NCBI GenBank assembly: GCA_023105745.1
Contig: JALGQZ010000014.1
Coordinates: 2,699,888 to 2,763,887 of the forward strand
Origin: Austropuccinia psidii
Lineage: Eukaryota; Basidiomycota; Pucciniomycetes; Pucciniales; Sphaerophragmiaceae
Direction: 5' to 3'
DNA: 64,000 nucleotides
Positions 36,129 through 48,800 of the stretch are shown here, piece by piece. The translations under genes were made by a program, and so were the position numbers. The notes beneath the pieces are model-generated. The model saw only the letters and a list, made by a program, of their open reading frames with translations. It searched no databases and was not told the origin of the DNA. Every line of letters begins with the position of its first letter. Position 1 is the stretch's first letter.

Positions 36129-37259
36129 GCATTTCTCTTTTGGGGAGAGAGAGGTCCCTGTTTATCATGAAAATGGGTGAGAAGGTCCTCTAGACCTGTT
36201 CATGTAGCAAGAGTAAAGACTTTTCACTTCAAAGGACTGGCCTTTGGCTCTTACCACACATGTATAGCCTGAATTGGGCCCAGAGGTGGTTTTGAAACTG
36301 CATCTGGGCAGTTTCCACCAATACAGGGTGAAAACCTTCATTTGGGGATCACACAGCCCTCTTCTGAAATGCATGATGCATAGAGGTCTATATATAAAAC
36401 ATATGGGGAACCCAAATTGACCAAACTCTGGTTTCCTGAAGGATAAAAAAGCTCCTTTGTAGATTTGACACCTCATATTCAAAGATATGGAAAGGTATAC
36501 CACAGTAAAGGTGTATTGGTCCAGCTGTGGGATTTTAAAATTGAAACTGCCATAGCTTTGTCAGTTTTCAAGATATTGAGCTCAATAATGGTTCATTGTG
36601 TAGCTCTAGCTGAGGTCTACACAATGGGACCTTATTTGGTATGGATAGAATTAAATATGGAAAAGGTATAATGTGTGTAATTCCCATTATTTAGATATGA
36701 ATTCTTCTCAAATCCTGTATGGAGCTTGTTTTCTCCATAAATTTTGTTCTAGATGGTTCACAGGGAAATAGATGAAACCATTAGATAGCCCTGGTTGTGC
36801 TCTTTCCAAAATGACCCCATCTCAATTATCTCACACTAAAGCTGTATAAGTTAGATGAGAGGTGGATATTTTATTCACCCTTATTTGGCTTCAATTTGGG
36901 GTTCACTTATATGGTTTTGACTCTAGCTTTGTTTGACTAGTACAGTTAGATAGCCCTTACGGAGAGCTTTGATTTGGGAACCCATTTGATGGGATTCCGC
37001 TTCTTTCTCTAAATTTTATATTAGAGGTGAAGCTTGAAGTTTATGCTCAGCAATTGCTCTGAGCCTGAATAACTTTGTTATTCTTTGTCCTGTGATTATG
37101 GGAGTTTTATATTTGGAAAGGAGTGACTTTCCTCTTTCTTTTGATACCTTTTGAGGCTTTTTAGCTCAGCTCAATTTTTTTGTGTTATTTTCCTCTACCA
37201 TTGGTTCATGGTATTTTGGATGTCATGCTTGTGCTCTAGTTTTGAGTCACAGGCTGACA
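36129..37259 (-). mobile_element. 3' LTR of element C, proximal part
   Basis: Continues the C-family LTR interrupted by A and ends TTGAGTCACAGGCTGACA on the plus strand. On the minus strand, C's polypurine tract (TTTTTTAGAGGTAGTTTA) directly precedes this TGTCAGCC start, which ties the LTR family to C. Confidence 0.85.
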
Positions 37260-37277
37260 TAAACTACCTCTAAAAAA
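37260..37277 (-). promoter_or_regulatory. Polypurine tract of element C
   Basis: Minus-strand TTTTTTAGAGGTAGTTTA abuts the LTR start. It aligns at 13 of 18 positions with the tract of element E (TTTTTTAGGGGGAGGGAA at 56384-56401). Confidence 0.6.
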
Positions 37278-37286
37278 GGCTCATAA

Positions 37287-38026
37287 TCAACAAGACAGTT
37301 CAGCCCACCTAGATGCTCTGAATCCTTTCAGGTGAAGGTCACCATCTGTTATGGGATCTTCTGAAAACCATTTATCTTTATCAGCTGTTCAATTCTTAAA
37401 TCTGACCAAATATTGTCTATGGTCCTTCCCATTGAGTCTGATTTTCCTGGCCTTCATGATCCTTTCACTGGGCAAGAGAAGTCTTCTACCCCCACTATTT
37501 CCTTTGGAGTGTGGCTCTTGTTTCTGGTGGGGAACATATCCTCTCCTATTTTGTGGTAAGGTTTGACTAACCTCACTGGGAGCACTGGGTGTTTCCTAGA
37601 GAATTATTCTGTGAGTCTGACCTCCACTGCATTTTAACCTATAAAGCTATTGATAGTAAATGGTCCCACAAATTAGTATATATTTTTCTTTGGACCTTTA
37701 AAATTTCTGAAAATTAAAGTAGACACTAGCACTTGGTCCTCTTCTCTGAAGTCTGGTTCCTTGTTGGTCTTGTAATACCTCTGTTTCTTATATTCCTTTG
37801 CCTCAGCTATGCATCTTGCAGCTGTGTCACATGCTCTCTTCCACATATATTGAAAGTCCTTGGATGTGACGTGGATATTCAGAAGCTTTTTCTTCAAGTG
37901 ATCCATAGGAAATGAGGGGTTCCAGCCTTTTTCCACCAGTGAGGGTGATGTCCTGTGGTGGAGTGCTGACTTGTATTGTCAGACAGTTGGATAGCTGGTA
38001 GAAGTGTAACCCAGTCTTGTGTGTAC
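37287..38026 (-). pseudogene. pol: Integrase C-terminal half and chromodomain of element C
   Basis: Minus strand. After the insertion point the reading is TQDWVTLLPAIQLS, then EKGWNPSFPMDHLKKK, EEDQVLVSTLIFRNFKGPKK and PVLPVRLVKPYHKIGED. A chromodomain-like end follows: RIMKARKIRLNGKDHRQYLV, then RFKN, a stop, and TADKDKWFSEDPITDGDLHL. It ends at TGA 37289-37287. Frames change at least three times. The first half of the integrase lies at 40006-40620 beyond the insertion. Confidence 0.82.
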
Positions 38027-40005
38027 TGTGGGAACCCCTCTCGTGTGGGATTAAAATGAGGCAGTATCTGGAGGGGGAAATCACAGGTAACTAGTTCTGA
38101 ATTGCTAATAACTCCTGTAACCAAGGGTGGCAAGGGTGTATTGCCTGCCCCTCCTAAAATACTGAACAAAATCTTCCTTGGAGCTCACAAACCAAAAATA
38201 AAATTATTAAGTGGCTTTACAACTGCAGAAGACAAAATTCAGCAGTCTCAGATCAGACCTATTGAATATATATTATGAAGAATAATTTTAGTGATTTTGG
38301 TTAAATCTTGAGATTTTAATGAAATAATTGTCTGTATAATTTTTATTTTCCTGAAATTGGGGTGAGTGGTTTCTTCTTGGTGATATAATTTTAGTAAGAT
38401 AAGTTATTTAAGGTGTTCAGAAAAATTTGATGAGTGTTGATAAAGGTAATTTTGTTTAGATAAAGCTAAAATAGAGTAAAATAATTTTTGAAGGTTTGTT
38501 ATTATTTTTAAGAGTTGTTGATTGTAAGATCAAATTGTATTTGTTAATTTAGGAGGTAACATTATTTGATATTGGATTCTTTAAAGGGGTAAGTCATTCT
38601 TAAGTATTGATAAATGGTGTTAATTTTACTGGATAAAATAAGTTAATAGAGTAGTAACCCTAATCTTGGATACTGGATAATTTGTATTTTTATTTTAATA
38701 ATAATAAGATTCCACTGAGCTTAGCTACTGGGTAATCTTCAACACTATACTTCCTTTGAGCTTAGCTACTGGGAAATTAAATTTACTATGATATACTGGA
38801 CTACCTCCCAGGTGAGGGATGACTTACTCCTATGCTCCTACTGTGCAGGGGATATAATTTGCATGGGGGATTCTGAAATTTGGGGGGAGAGAGCCCCTCT
38901 ATTTATAAATTTTGGGAGCCAAGAGGGCCCTCGATGGGAGCTGTCTTCTTCCACTTTAATTCCTCTTAATTTCATCATGTGACTCTGTTTTTGGTGAGGA
39001 CCTTTCTTGCATGGGTCAGGTGATTTAAGGTTTGGTGATAATTTTCTCTCTGCACAGCCTCCATTTATCACATGATTATCTTTTGGTGGACTGATTATGA
39101 TGTGATATTCGTGTATTTTCCTTGCATGCATGAGGTGATTTCATTTTGGCTGAGGATTTTTCTTGCCCACAGCCTATTTTACGTCACATGATATTCTTGT
39201 TGGTGGGTGTAGTATCACATGATGACTTTGTATTTCCCTTGCATATGTCATTTTTTTCAGGCTTGGTAGAAGTGACTATTTAATTTATGCAGGTGGCATG
39301 GTTGTTTTCTCTTCTTTTTGAACTTAAAAATGAGGTCAGGTGATAATTCTTGCACTGATTAACTTACTGTTGTGTATGAGATGATGTGATGTTTGAGTTT
39401 GACAAATGCAGTGCATAGTCATGTGGTTGAGATTTACTCAGAAGTGTATACTGCATGCAGCCTGCTGTACCTAGTTTTGACTTGCATGAGGTGATAAGTT
39501 CTGTAAAGAATTTTGATTCTTTTTAAGGTTTCAAGCGGGGTTTCTGTGAATATAAGATAAGGTTATCCTGTGGCTGTGTTGTAAATGAGTTGCAGGAATT
39601 ACATGGGGTTTAGCTTTGCATAATGTGACTTTCTGTGTTTAATGAAAGGTTGCTGTGTAGTTCTTTCAGGTTTCCTTTTATTGCTGAATGAGTCCTGTGG
39701 CTATATAGGGGTTTAAAGCTGGGTGGGGTGTGTAATTTAAAGGGTGGTACCTTATTTGTTGTAATTAGTTTACTATATGTAACTTTATTTTTACATATGC
39801 ATAATGAAATTGAATAATTCATTTAAGCAAATACATTGCCCTTTGGTGCCTGTAACATGGTTTTATGAGTTAAATCCAGATTCTTGCTGTAAAATTGACC
39901 TTTTGGTGTAAAATTTGAGTGTAAGTCTTCCTGTAGGCTTGATTCACTGCTGTTATGGGGTACTATGAGCTTGAGCCTTGTGAAAAAATGGTATGGAATA
40001 CCACA
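38027..40005. mobile_element. LTR-like insertion of 1,979 bp in C integrase, target duplication GTAC
   Basis: The sequence runs TGTGGGAACCCCTC to GGAATACCACA, so TG...CA ends within a 5-bp TGTGG/CCACA inverted terminus. It is flanked by GTAC at 38023-38026 and 40006-40009; removing it and one GTAC restores a continuous integrase reading (YHEGYTQDWVTLL). No coding domain is present. It resembles a solo LTR of a family not otherwise seen here. TATTTATAAATTT at 38898-38910 could be a TATA box on the plus strand. Imperfect repeats around CTTGCATG...GAGGTGATTT and TCACATGAT recur between 39000 and 39500. Confidence 0.8.
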
Positions 40006-40620
40006 GTACCCTTCATGGTATTTGTATTCCATGCCATATGCACAGAATCTTCTAATGATGTCCTCAACATTTTGGATCATCCTCTCAGCTAGTCCATCTA
40101 TCTATGGATGGTAAGCCTGGGAAAATCCAAGTTTAGTCCCAAGAATATCATAGAAATTAGCTCAAAATCTTTATATGAATTTAGGGTCCCTGTCACTAAT
40201 GATGATTCATGGCACTCCACAAGTAGCTATAGTGTCATTAAAGAATAACAAGGCTGTATCAATGGCTTTATCTTCCTTTTGACATGGTAGGCATATAAAA
40301 AGCTTGCTAAACCTGTCTACTATGACTAGGAAGGCATTGTAGTTCTCTTTACCTCCTATGACAAGTCCTGTTACCCAGTCCATGCTAAGGGTTTCCCATG
40401 AGTTCTTGGGCTCCTCTATGTGTTGGAGTAGCCCATAATTTCTCCAATGTTTCCTGTTTTCCATCTGGCATCTTTCACAAGTGTTTATGTATTTGCTGAA
40501 CTCTTTCTCCCATTGAGGCCACCAAGCTGTGCTTTCTACCCTCTTTTTTCCTGTCTTCACTCATGTGTCCCATGTAGGGGAAGTGATGGCATTATTTAAG
40601 GATGAGGGATACATCGTACC
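40006..40620 (-). pseudogene. pol: Integrase N-terminal half of element C
   Basis: Minus strand. The zinc region ends VESTAWWPQWEKEFSKYINT then CERCQME. The core has Asp in [30 protein letters not shown] and LPCQKEDKAIDTALLFF, with the second Asp in ISDRDPKF near 40195 after a stop. [21 protein letters not shown] with the Glu reads to 40009, where the 1,979-bp insertion enters. Stops occur near 40200 and 40100. Confidence 0.82.
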
Positions 40621-43134
40621 TGTCTATAACTGTAAGGGAGCTACTGTGCTATTATATGTAATACAGGAGTCAATCAATAAGAAAAAATTTATTGTCTTTC
40701 AATCCCTCAATGAGGGTTCCTTTAGCTTGTAATCCGGTTCTGGGATCCTGTATCTTTTTTGAAGGAGTTGGAACAATATGCTACACTGTTTGTGTTTGGA
40801 ATAATATTTAATAACTGAATTGAAAATTCATTGTTAAGTTCAGAGGAGCTTATCCACAATATGAAAGTTTCTGTCTCCTCTGGCCCACTTTGGTTAGTAT
40901 CTGGGGTACCACTTCCTGGTACCCATTAAGAAACTCCAAAGTTCTTCCTATTTATTTCCATAAAGTGGATAGAAATTTTGGCAGCTACTTCTGGGCCATA
41001 TTCTGGCTTGCTTCTTCCAATTTCCTATGGCTATCTACTGAGGCCATCCACATTAGTATGGCTTTCCATCCATATTTTCATATTGCCTTTATACTTATGG
41101 ATGGCTTTTTTCCATCTCAACATGTGTCTTTTAGTAGTCTTAATCTTGAGAAAAGACTTGAGTGCAGTGGAGTCTGTGTATGCTTCAAAGACTGAAAACT
41201 CCAAATAGTAATGGAGTTTTTCCAGAGCCTAGACCAAAAATAAGCATTCTGTCTGCATTGATCCATATCTGGACTCTGAATCCTTCAGTCACCTGGAGAT
41301 ATAAAAGATTACCCCTTCTCTAGGTTCACCATCTACAATTTGTCTTTGGTGAAGGGCTGCCCCTAATCCTTGGATGGAAGCTGCATATATGTACAACTTT
41401 GATGGTAATTAAAAGTCAGGTATCACAAGGACAGGCGGATTAGTGAGTTAATGCTTAATCCTCTTATATGCATCCGTTCTCTCTTTGATAATCGTAAAAA
41501 CTACATCTTTTGAACCTGACTTGTATAAGCTGCTAGTTATGTGGGAAAAATGTTGGATGGGGTTCCTGTAGTAGCTAGCAAACCCAAGGAATCATTTCAT
41601 TTCTTTGAAACTCCTTGGTACTAGATTTTGAAGTACTTCTGAGAGTTTGTTCTGATATATGACCAGGCTAAGGCCTGAGACTTTATGTCCCAGTGAAAAC
41701 AGTTCCTGTTGGCCAAAATTACACTTCTTAAGTGGAATTTTCAGATTGATAGGTGTGCATTTACTCAAGAATCTGTCTGTGTACTGCACTTGGTCCTACC
41801 ATGTTTCTGAGTATATAATGCTATCACAAATATATACTTCCATCCAACCTCCTAATATTTCTTCTTGAAATATTGTGTCCATCATCCTTTGTAAGTGGGC
41901 TTGTATATTTTTGGTGCCAAATGTCATCCCATTGTACTCATATATACTCCTGTGGCATATGATTCTGAGAATATCCTTGGAGGTTGGTTTAACTCAATTT
42001 TGGTGAAAGCCTTTCATGAAATCCATATTGGTTATATATTTGGCTTTTCCCAGATTATCTAGAGCATGGAGTATACCTGGTATAGGGTACCTGCCAGCTT
42101 TGGTCTAGTGTTTAAGTTGTCTGAAGTTTCCACACAATATATAATTGCCATAATGACAAGTGATAAGGACAGGTGTGGTTACTTCCACTATTTCATTTTT
42201 CCTATCTTTCTGATGACATCCATTTGTGGTAGTTCATTGAAATGTTTTAAAGTTTCTTTCCTAGCTTCAAGGCTTGCTTGATATGTGGGGCCTCTAAGAG
42301 TGGGTGGATAATGTCTTATCACATCGAGATATAATTCCATATCCTGGCTTTAATTTTACCCAAGGGTTCTTTCCCTATGGAAAAAGCTGGTCTATTCTTC
42401 CACAAACATTTTTAACAAAACAAAGTTTCTGTTTACTAGTGAGTTTAGCACTGAATTATCCCTCTTTAAATCCATTCAGTGATTCTTCCAAAGAATCTTG
42501 GTTAGAAAACTGGTATATATCAAGTTAAAATTTCTTTGCCTTGTTTTTACCTATGGTAATATTCCTAATTTTACTATTGTAAATATCAATACCATACATC
42601 CTTTGGTAGTCTTTTCCCAGTATGAGAGTATAGATGTGGGAATCTTAAAGCATTAAGAACTCTGGGTTGAGTCTGATATTACCTTTCCTGTGGGGTATAA
42701 TTATCTCTTTGATAATAGTCTCAATGGATGTCATCTTTCCTGCTGCACTTTTAAAATTCTTTGCCTTAGTTGGTAAGAGTTGCTTTTAAAAATTAGGAAA
42801 GTGTTTTTCCAGATATTCTCTCTCCACTATTGGGCAGTGTTAATCACTGTAATTAATCACTGTAAATGATCAATGAGTGTTGAGAATTGTCCATAAAAAT
42901 AGGCATCTTAGTGAATGTCCCATGAATTTATGCCACTAGTTTAGTTTTTGTTACTAGGAAGGTTTGTGCATCTTGTGTGTCTCTGAAAAATATTTTATTG
43001 GAAGTGTCTTGTGATAATCCTGTTTCAAAATGTATGTTGTGAATTTCCAATTGGGGTTCCTCTTGGTACTCCACCAGGAATTCCTCTATTGGGTCTTGGT
43101 AATCACAAGAGTTTTCCCTTATGGCATCACCCAT
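40621..43134 (-). pseudogene. pol: Protease, reverse transcriptase and RNase H of element C
   Basis: Minus strand, very decayed. Protease tail: LILGKDYQRMYGIDIYN (about 42570-42630). Linker to RT: GKEPLGKIKA. RT: NMDFMKGFHQN, RMMDTIFQEE and VYICDSIIYSETW, where the usual Tyr-x-Asp-Asp reads Tyr-Ile-Cys-Asp (about 41826-41840). NLKIPLKKCNFGQQELFSLG and HKVSGLSLVIYQNK then lead into RNase H fragments (40870-41400). Catalytic loss, stops and frame changes exclude activity. The open piece 42928-43134 (EEFLVEYQEEPQLEIHNIHF) belongs to the Gag-protease junction. Confidence 0.78.
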
Positions 43135-45108
43135 AGAGTCAGATTCAAAATCCTCTGCTTGTATTTCTTCCTCTGAGACTTTTTCAATGGAATAGATTTT
43201 CTTCTTTGAATTCTGACAGTTTTTAGCATAGTGGTCTGTTTACCCACAATTGTGACAAGAGTTCTTCTTCTTAATCACCTATGCCACTTTTTCTCTGGGT
43301 TTTTTGTTATTGTCAATCCTGAAAGGCTGTTTCTCTCTGAAACTATTGCCTCTATAGGGGACATATTTCCCTATTTTTATCCTTTTCCTTACATATTGCA
43401 AATAGTTGGAAATATCATCTAAAGTGCAGCTCTTGTTGCACCTTCATTTTACTACATGATCTAGCTCTCCTGGAATTTGTGTCAGGAGTTTTTTATTCCT
43501 CATTTGAACTTTCAGATGTGGACCAATGGTTTTAGCTCTTTTAGAATGTTTAAAAAACCACTCATAAGGATCTTGGTTCACTGAGTATTTGTCATTTTAA
43601 AATGACATTGTATTTTTCCATATACAGGTACCATTACTGTATATCTTGATTATATGACTCTTCCACTATGGATTTCTTTAATTTCTGTGTACCAAATACT
43701 AGCATGGCCTTTCAATTCTTTATTTATTCTATCTTTAATCCAGTACTCTGGTATACTTGGCAAATCAATGAAGAGTCCATCAATATAGCAAACAAGCTCA
43801 AAATGATCATATTCTCCTACACCAGAGAATTTTGGCCAGATTGAGGCTTCTGTAAGCTGTTTCAGAGCTTCCTTCTATGAATAAGTCATGTTATATCCAT
43901 CTTGGTATTGTGATGGGGATCATGGCTTATTATCCCAAAGAGAATCTTGGTTGATGTATTCTTGATGGTATGGAGTATTATCCAAAACATTTCCCTGTGT
44001 TTGGGGCTGTATGTTTTGGCAGACATTGAGAAATTTGATCATGTATTGATCCAGAAATTCCCTGTCCCTTTTGTGGTGGTATTGCTCCTCAAAGAATTTC
44101 TGTAGTCTTTTTTAGTCTCTCCTGAGGCTTTTCTTAGTTTAGCATATCCCTCTTGAAGAGTATGGATGGTTTTTCTTTCTAACATTATTGGTTCTTGTAA
44201 CCTTAAATTGTTTCCATGGAGACTTTCAACATTTTCTTGATTTTTTTCTGAAAATTGGGAAATTTGTAACCATAACTCATTGCTGTTTACAGTACTCTCA
44301 GGTGAAACAACACTATTCTCATTCTGAGTGGTGATAATATTTCTAGTAGTGGGTCTACCAATTCTATCAGAAGAATTTAAAACTATTTCTGGCTGTTGTG
44401 TACTTATTTCACCAGGTCCAACTGTTTCTGGATCACTGGGTCTGACTATTTCTGCCTCTGGTTTAAAGAAGTCTTGTTTTTACCCTTTGATCCTTGTCTT
44501 CTCCTGGAAACTACCTGGGATTGTGAATAATGGTGACTCTTTGCTACTAATCTGCTTGTTCCTGAATGGTTTGAAGCCACTGAGGAGTCTGGTTGGAAAC
44601 CTCCTTGTGAGTCTGAAGGAATCAGAGTATGCTCTGTCTGGTTCATTTGGTATTCTATGGCTTGGATTGTGTCATTATTTGCCCTTATCCTGCATGCCCT
44701 TTCCTCTAGGAGCTTGAACTGCCTGTTAGGATTCCAGCCTTTGGTGATTACCATAAGGTCTTTGAAGGGTATCTCTTGGAGAAATATCTTCTGCAAACCT
44801 GCTCTAAGCTCTTCCAAGTGTGAAACTAATTTTAACCTATTGTATTCCATTCTCCATTGGAGTAAATATTTGGGTAGTTGGTGGAGCTGAAGAACCTGAT
44901 CCATGCCCCTCCAGTCCTCTAGTTTGAGGTTCTTGACGAATTTGGAGGTGAATGGAAGCATGGGTATGATTTCCCTTTGTGTCCTGCCATTCACTATGGT
45001 GTACAGACCCTGATTGTCTGGTTCTGAACAGTTATTGTCTGTCCTCCGGCTGTTTCCTTGAGATTTGAAGTTTCCTGAGGTGTAAAGGGGAGATATTAGT
45101 GTTTGCAA
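43135..45108 (-). pseudogene. gag: gag of element C
   Basis: Minus strand. The longest open piece, 44446-45108, has no ATG at its 5' end (it opens with TTG, and a stop lies eight codons upstream), so the true start is missing or cut by the LTR at 45130. It contains LKLEDWRGMDQVLQLHQLPK, ELRAGLQKIFLQEIPF and ITKGWNPNRQFKLLEERACR, then a basic Ser/Arg/Gln tail. Further down, WPKFSGVGEYDHFELV marks the capsid region in a broken frame. A zinc knuckle CHNCG*TDHYAKNC (43257-43216) has a stop in it. It resembles gag proteins common in rust Ty3 elements. Confidence 0.78.
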
Positions 45109-45129
45109 GCAGTGAAAAACTTCATTTTA

Positions 45130-45826
45130 TTAGTGTAAGTGACTCAAAGCCAGAGCACAAGCATGACAGCCAAATAGCATAAATCAATGGTATAGCCGAG
45201 GTACCACCAAAACATGAAGCTGAGCCAAATCAGCTCAAAATGCTTCAAATTAAAGAGGAAACTCCCCACTTTCCAAAAAGACAAGTCCCATAATCATAGG
45301 ACAAAGAATAAAGAAGTGATTCCTGCTCAAAGTTGTTGCTAAGCATAAACCTTAATTTTCACCTCTCATCTGAAACACAGAGGAAGAGGCTTAGCTCCCA
45401 TCAAATGGCTATTCAACATGGAGCTCTAAGTCGGGGATATCCAATGGTACTAGCCAAACTGAGCTAGCACCAGAATTACAGAAGTTAGGACCAAAATAAG
45501 GTCAAATAAGGATGATTAAAATCTTCACCTTCCATCTAACTTCTACAGTTTGAGTGTGAGATACCTAAAGTAGGGTATTTTTGGAAAGAGCACAATCAGG
45601 GATATCTGATGGTGCAATTAATTTCCCCATATCTCATCTAGAACAAACGTTATGGGGAAAACAAGCTCTATACAGCTTTTTAGCAAAACATATATATGTA
45701 CAAAAGATCTTGTACATGGCATGCCTTTGCCATACTTGATGATAACCATATCAAATGAGGTACCATCATGTAGAACACATCCAGGGCTACACAATGAACC
45801 AACTTTGAGCTTGATATCTCAAAAAC
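45130..45826 (+). mobile_element. C-family LTR, plus orientation, cut by element B
   Basis: Starts in a degenerate TTAGTGTAAGTGACTC, then follows the family closely for about 700 bp until AAAAAC, where B's LTR terminus TGTAGGG begins. Its remainder should lie beyond B's far end, outside the window. It is inverted relative to element C, into which it is inserted. Confidence 0.8.
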
Positions 45827-48800
45827 TGTAGGGTTTGACTATGAAACAATAAGTAAAAATTACTAATATTTTACTTATTGTACTCCCAATGTCCTTATAA
45901 ATAAAGTAAATAAGATAAAAATAACTATAATAATAAATAATTAATATAAGTAAGGCATAAAAATAATTATATTATTGAATAAACAAAATAATGTAATAAA
46001 TGAATACATTTGAAGGCACTTTATTATTGTTACCAACAAATAATAAAGGCATAAAAAATTGTTTTTTACTAATAAAAAACAATTAATAAAAATAATATAA
46101 CTAATATAAAGGTTATAAATTAATATAAATACTATTTATATTAATTAAAAAATTATTAAAAGAAATCATAAAGAGAAATTATTTTAATAAGAGAAAATAA
46201 CCTACTTTCAACACTTAGTATAATAATATTGAGTAATTTTATGCCAAATAATATAAATACAACTTATTTAAATTGTATTTACAATTAAAAATAAGAGAAA
46301 TTACAAGTTTTCTTGATTTTATGTGGATTTGAAATTTTTAAGAGAATTATAACAAAACAGCAGAGCAATTTGAAGTAATAACATCAAAAATGATGATTAT
46401 AATAAAGATTATCTTTGGGATATAGAAATATAAAAGATTTATATATATAGAATAAAGATTTTCCCTTTGATTTAATTGTTTTAATGTTCTTATATGTCTG
46501 AGGGGAGATCAAGTAAAAAGAGCTCTATTTGTAGTAGAAACCTCCCTTCTAGAGTCCAGTAGGCTTCTAGTAGACGTGTAGTGATGGTATCCACAGGAAA
46601 TGATCAGTATTTCAAGGTTTAGTGATGATTACGTCATGATCAAACCATCTTATCTCATTATTACACCATTATTTTGAGTTATCACTATAGCTCTAAGTTT
46701 GATGACATCATAGGCTTGACAGAAGCCTAAAATTTGTGGATTTTGTTAGTATTAATCCCAATCTAATAGTATTCACCAGTTTTATCACTTATATAACTGT
46801 TAAACGTAAAATAAGATTACAGTGAGTGATCATAAATGATCAAATTTAAGCTTAAACTTTTATCATTAATAACTTTCAATTTATACACGCTACAGCCATT
46901 CTGGGAGTGTACTCTAATAGCTTGGAATGTCTTTATTTAACCTCCAAGAGAATTTCATTACATCATCAAAAATCTATTTTTGATGATTTTTCTTGTAACT
47001 CATTTTTTCTGTCGAAATTTAAAATTTTAAACTTGAAACCATGATTTCAAGGGGTTATACCTTGAATATTATAATATGAACTACATTGTTCTCCACGTAT
47101 AAACTAGTATGAGATGACTGTCTACTTTTTGAAGTTTGGACCACTTTCACAACAAAGTGGTCAACACCTCCATTGATTTTATTCAATAATCCATTACAAG
47201 TTTTAACCTTGTTTATAGCTTGTGAAATGAAGTTCATATCTGTCTTCTTACAGTGATTACACGGCGAATTTATTTTTTCGTTTGTCTCTCTATCTTGTAT
47301 ATTTCAAGAGATATTAGCTAAAAACCACGAATATATGCATTGATCAAAAAAGTGCAAATATTCAGCTTAATTCCTTAAGTATTGACTTTAGAGAATAGCT
47401 TTATAATTGTTTTATATGTGGACATTTATGGAGAATCCAATGGTACAGTTTATTTTACATGTTATTTCATTGGCTTCTGAGTCAAACTAGGTCTCATACC
47501 TTTTTTAAGGTATTATTAATTATACTTCAGTAATTATTGACTTTTCAGATATACCATAAAGATGACATATGTGTATTTTACCATGAGGAATCTAATGGTG
47601 TAATACATTTCACATGTTACCCATTAGATTCTGAGTTAATTCAGATTTTGTACTTATTTATGGTCTTTTTACTATTCTTTGAGATAATTATTCTAAATAT
47701 AATTATTACAGAAGCTTTGCTGTGAAATCTTTGGATATGTGGTCATATCTCAAAGGATCACTGTCAGGATGAGTCTATGATGAAGGGGTAATAAAGCTAT
47801 TTACAGCTAAAACTATGCCTGTGACACATGGAAAATAGTTTAAAAATGATTTATAAAGGTTTAAGATAGATTTAATTTAAAATAAAAGGGCTTTACTATA
47901 ATAAATATAGTGGTGGTGAGCGCTGTTGAAAGCCCTGGGGGCAGCTTTACCTGTTGGGTTATAATAATAAAGACTACAATACTTTAATTTGAGAGTATAC
48001 CTGATTATTAACCAAGAGTAAAACTGTTTTTGACAGTTTACTATGTAGATTATTCAATAGCAGGATGAGGAGGCAATTCTGGCTGTGAAAAGCCTCCTTT
48101 TTATCCTGAAATGGGGTGGAAAGGGTGCTAGACCTTTCCACGTAGAGGAAGTGAAGATTTTTTCACTTTCTAGTACTGGCTTGTGGTTTTCAAACAGCCT
48201 GTATAGCCTGTATTGGGCTCAGATGTAGTTTTGAAACCACATCTGGGCGGTTTTCACCAATACAGGGTGAAAACATTCATCTGGGGACCTCACAGCCTGA
48301 TTCTGACGTGTATGACGCGTAGAATGCTGTACAGAAACTGTATGGGACCCCAGTATTGACTGACATATGAGGTATTGAAGTAAAAACATGATTCTTTGTC
48401 TATTTGACACCTCATATTCATGATTATGGGATATTATCCTATGGTAAGGCTGTATATGACAGCAGGTGGGATTTTAACCTTAAAACAGCTATAACTTTGT
48501 CAATTCTTGAGATATCAACCTCAAAATTGGTTCAGTGTGTAGCCCTGTTTGTGCTCTACACAATGGTAGCTCATTCAATATGGGTATCAGTAAATATGGC
48601 AAAGTTATCCCATGTACAAGAGTTTGTACATTTGCGTGTTTTAGGCAAAAAGCTGTATTGAGCTTGTTTGCCCCATAACTTCTGCAGTAGTTGAGATATG
48701 AGGAAGTGGATGACACCATCAGATAGCCCTGATTTTTCCCTTTCCAAAAAGACCCCACTTCAGGTATCCCACACTAAAACTGTAGACGTTAGATGAGAGG

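Larger units (their letters stand above)
23780..45129 (-). mobile_element. Element C: degenerate Ty3/Gypsy retrotransposon (oldest layer)
   Basis: On the minus strand the order is gag (45108 downward), protease, reverse transcriptase, RNase H, integrase, chromodomain (ending at 37287), polypurine tract (37277-37260) and 3' LTR (37259 down to 23780). Element A (24056-36128) is inserted in that 3' LTR and a 1,979-bp LTR-like sequence (38027-40005) in the integrase. The 5' side is cut near 45130 by an inverted LTR of C's own family, so the 5' LTR is not in the window. All coding parts carry many stops and shifts. The host bases just outside the 3' LTR are CTAAT (23775-23779); their expected copy lies beyond the window. 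Confidence 0.8.

Noticed and set aside
36465..36671. Plus-strand frame in the C-family LTR, and the similar one at 48404-48661
   Set aside because: Antisense to the LTR; repeated only because the LTR is repeated.
47055..47237. Minus-strand 60-codon frame in the LTR of element B
   Set aside because: Lies wholly inside an LTR and has no recognised motif.
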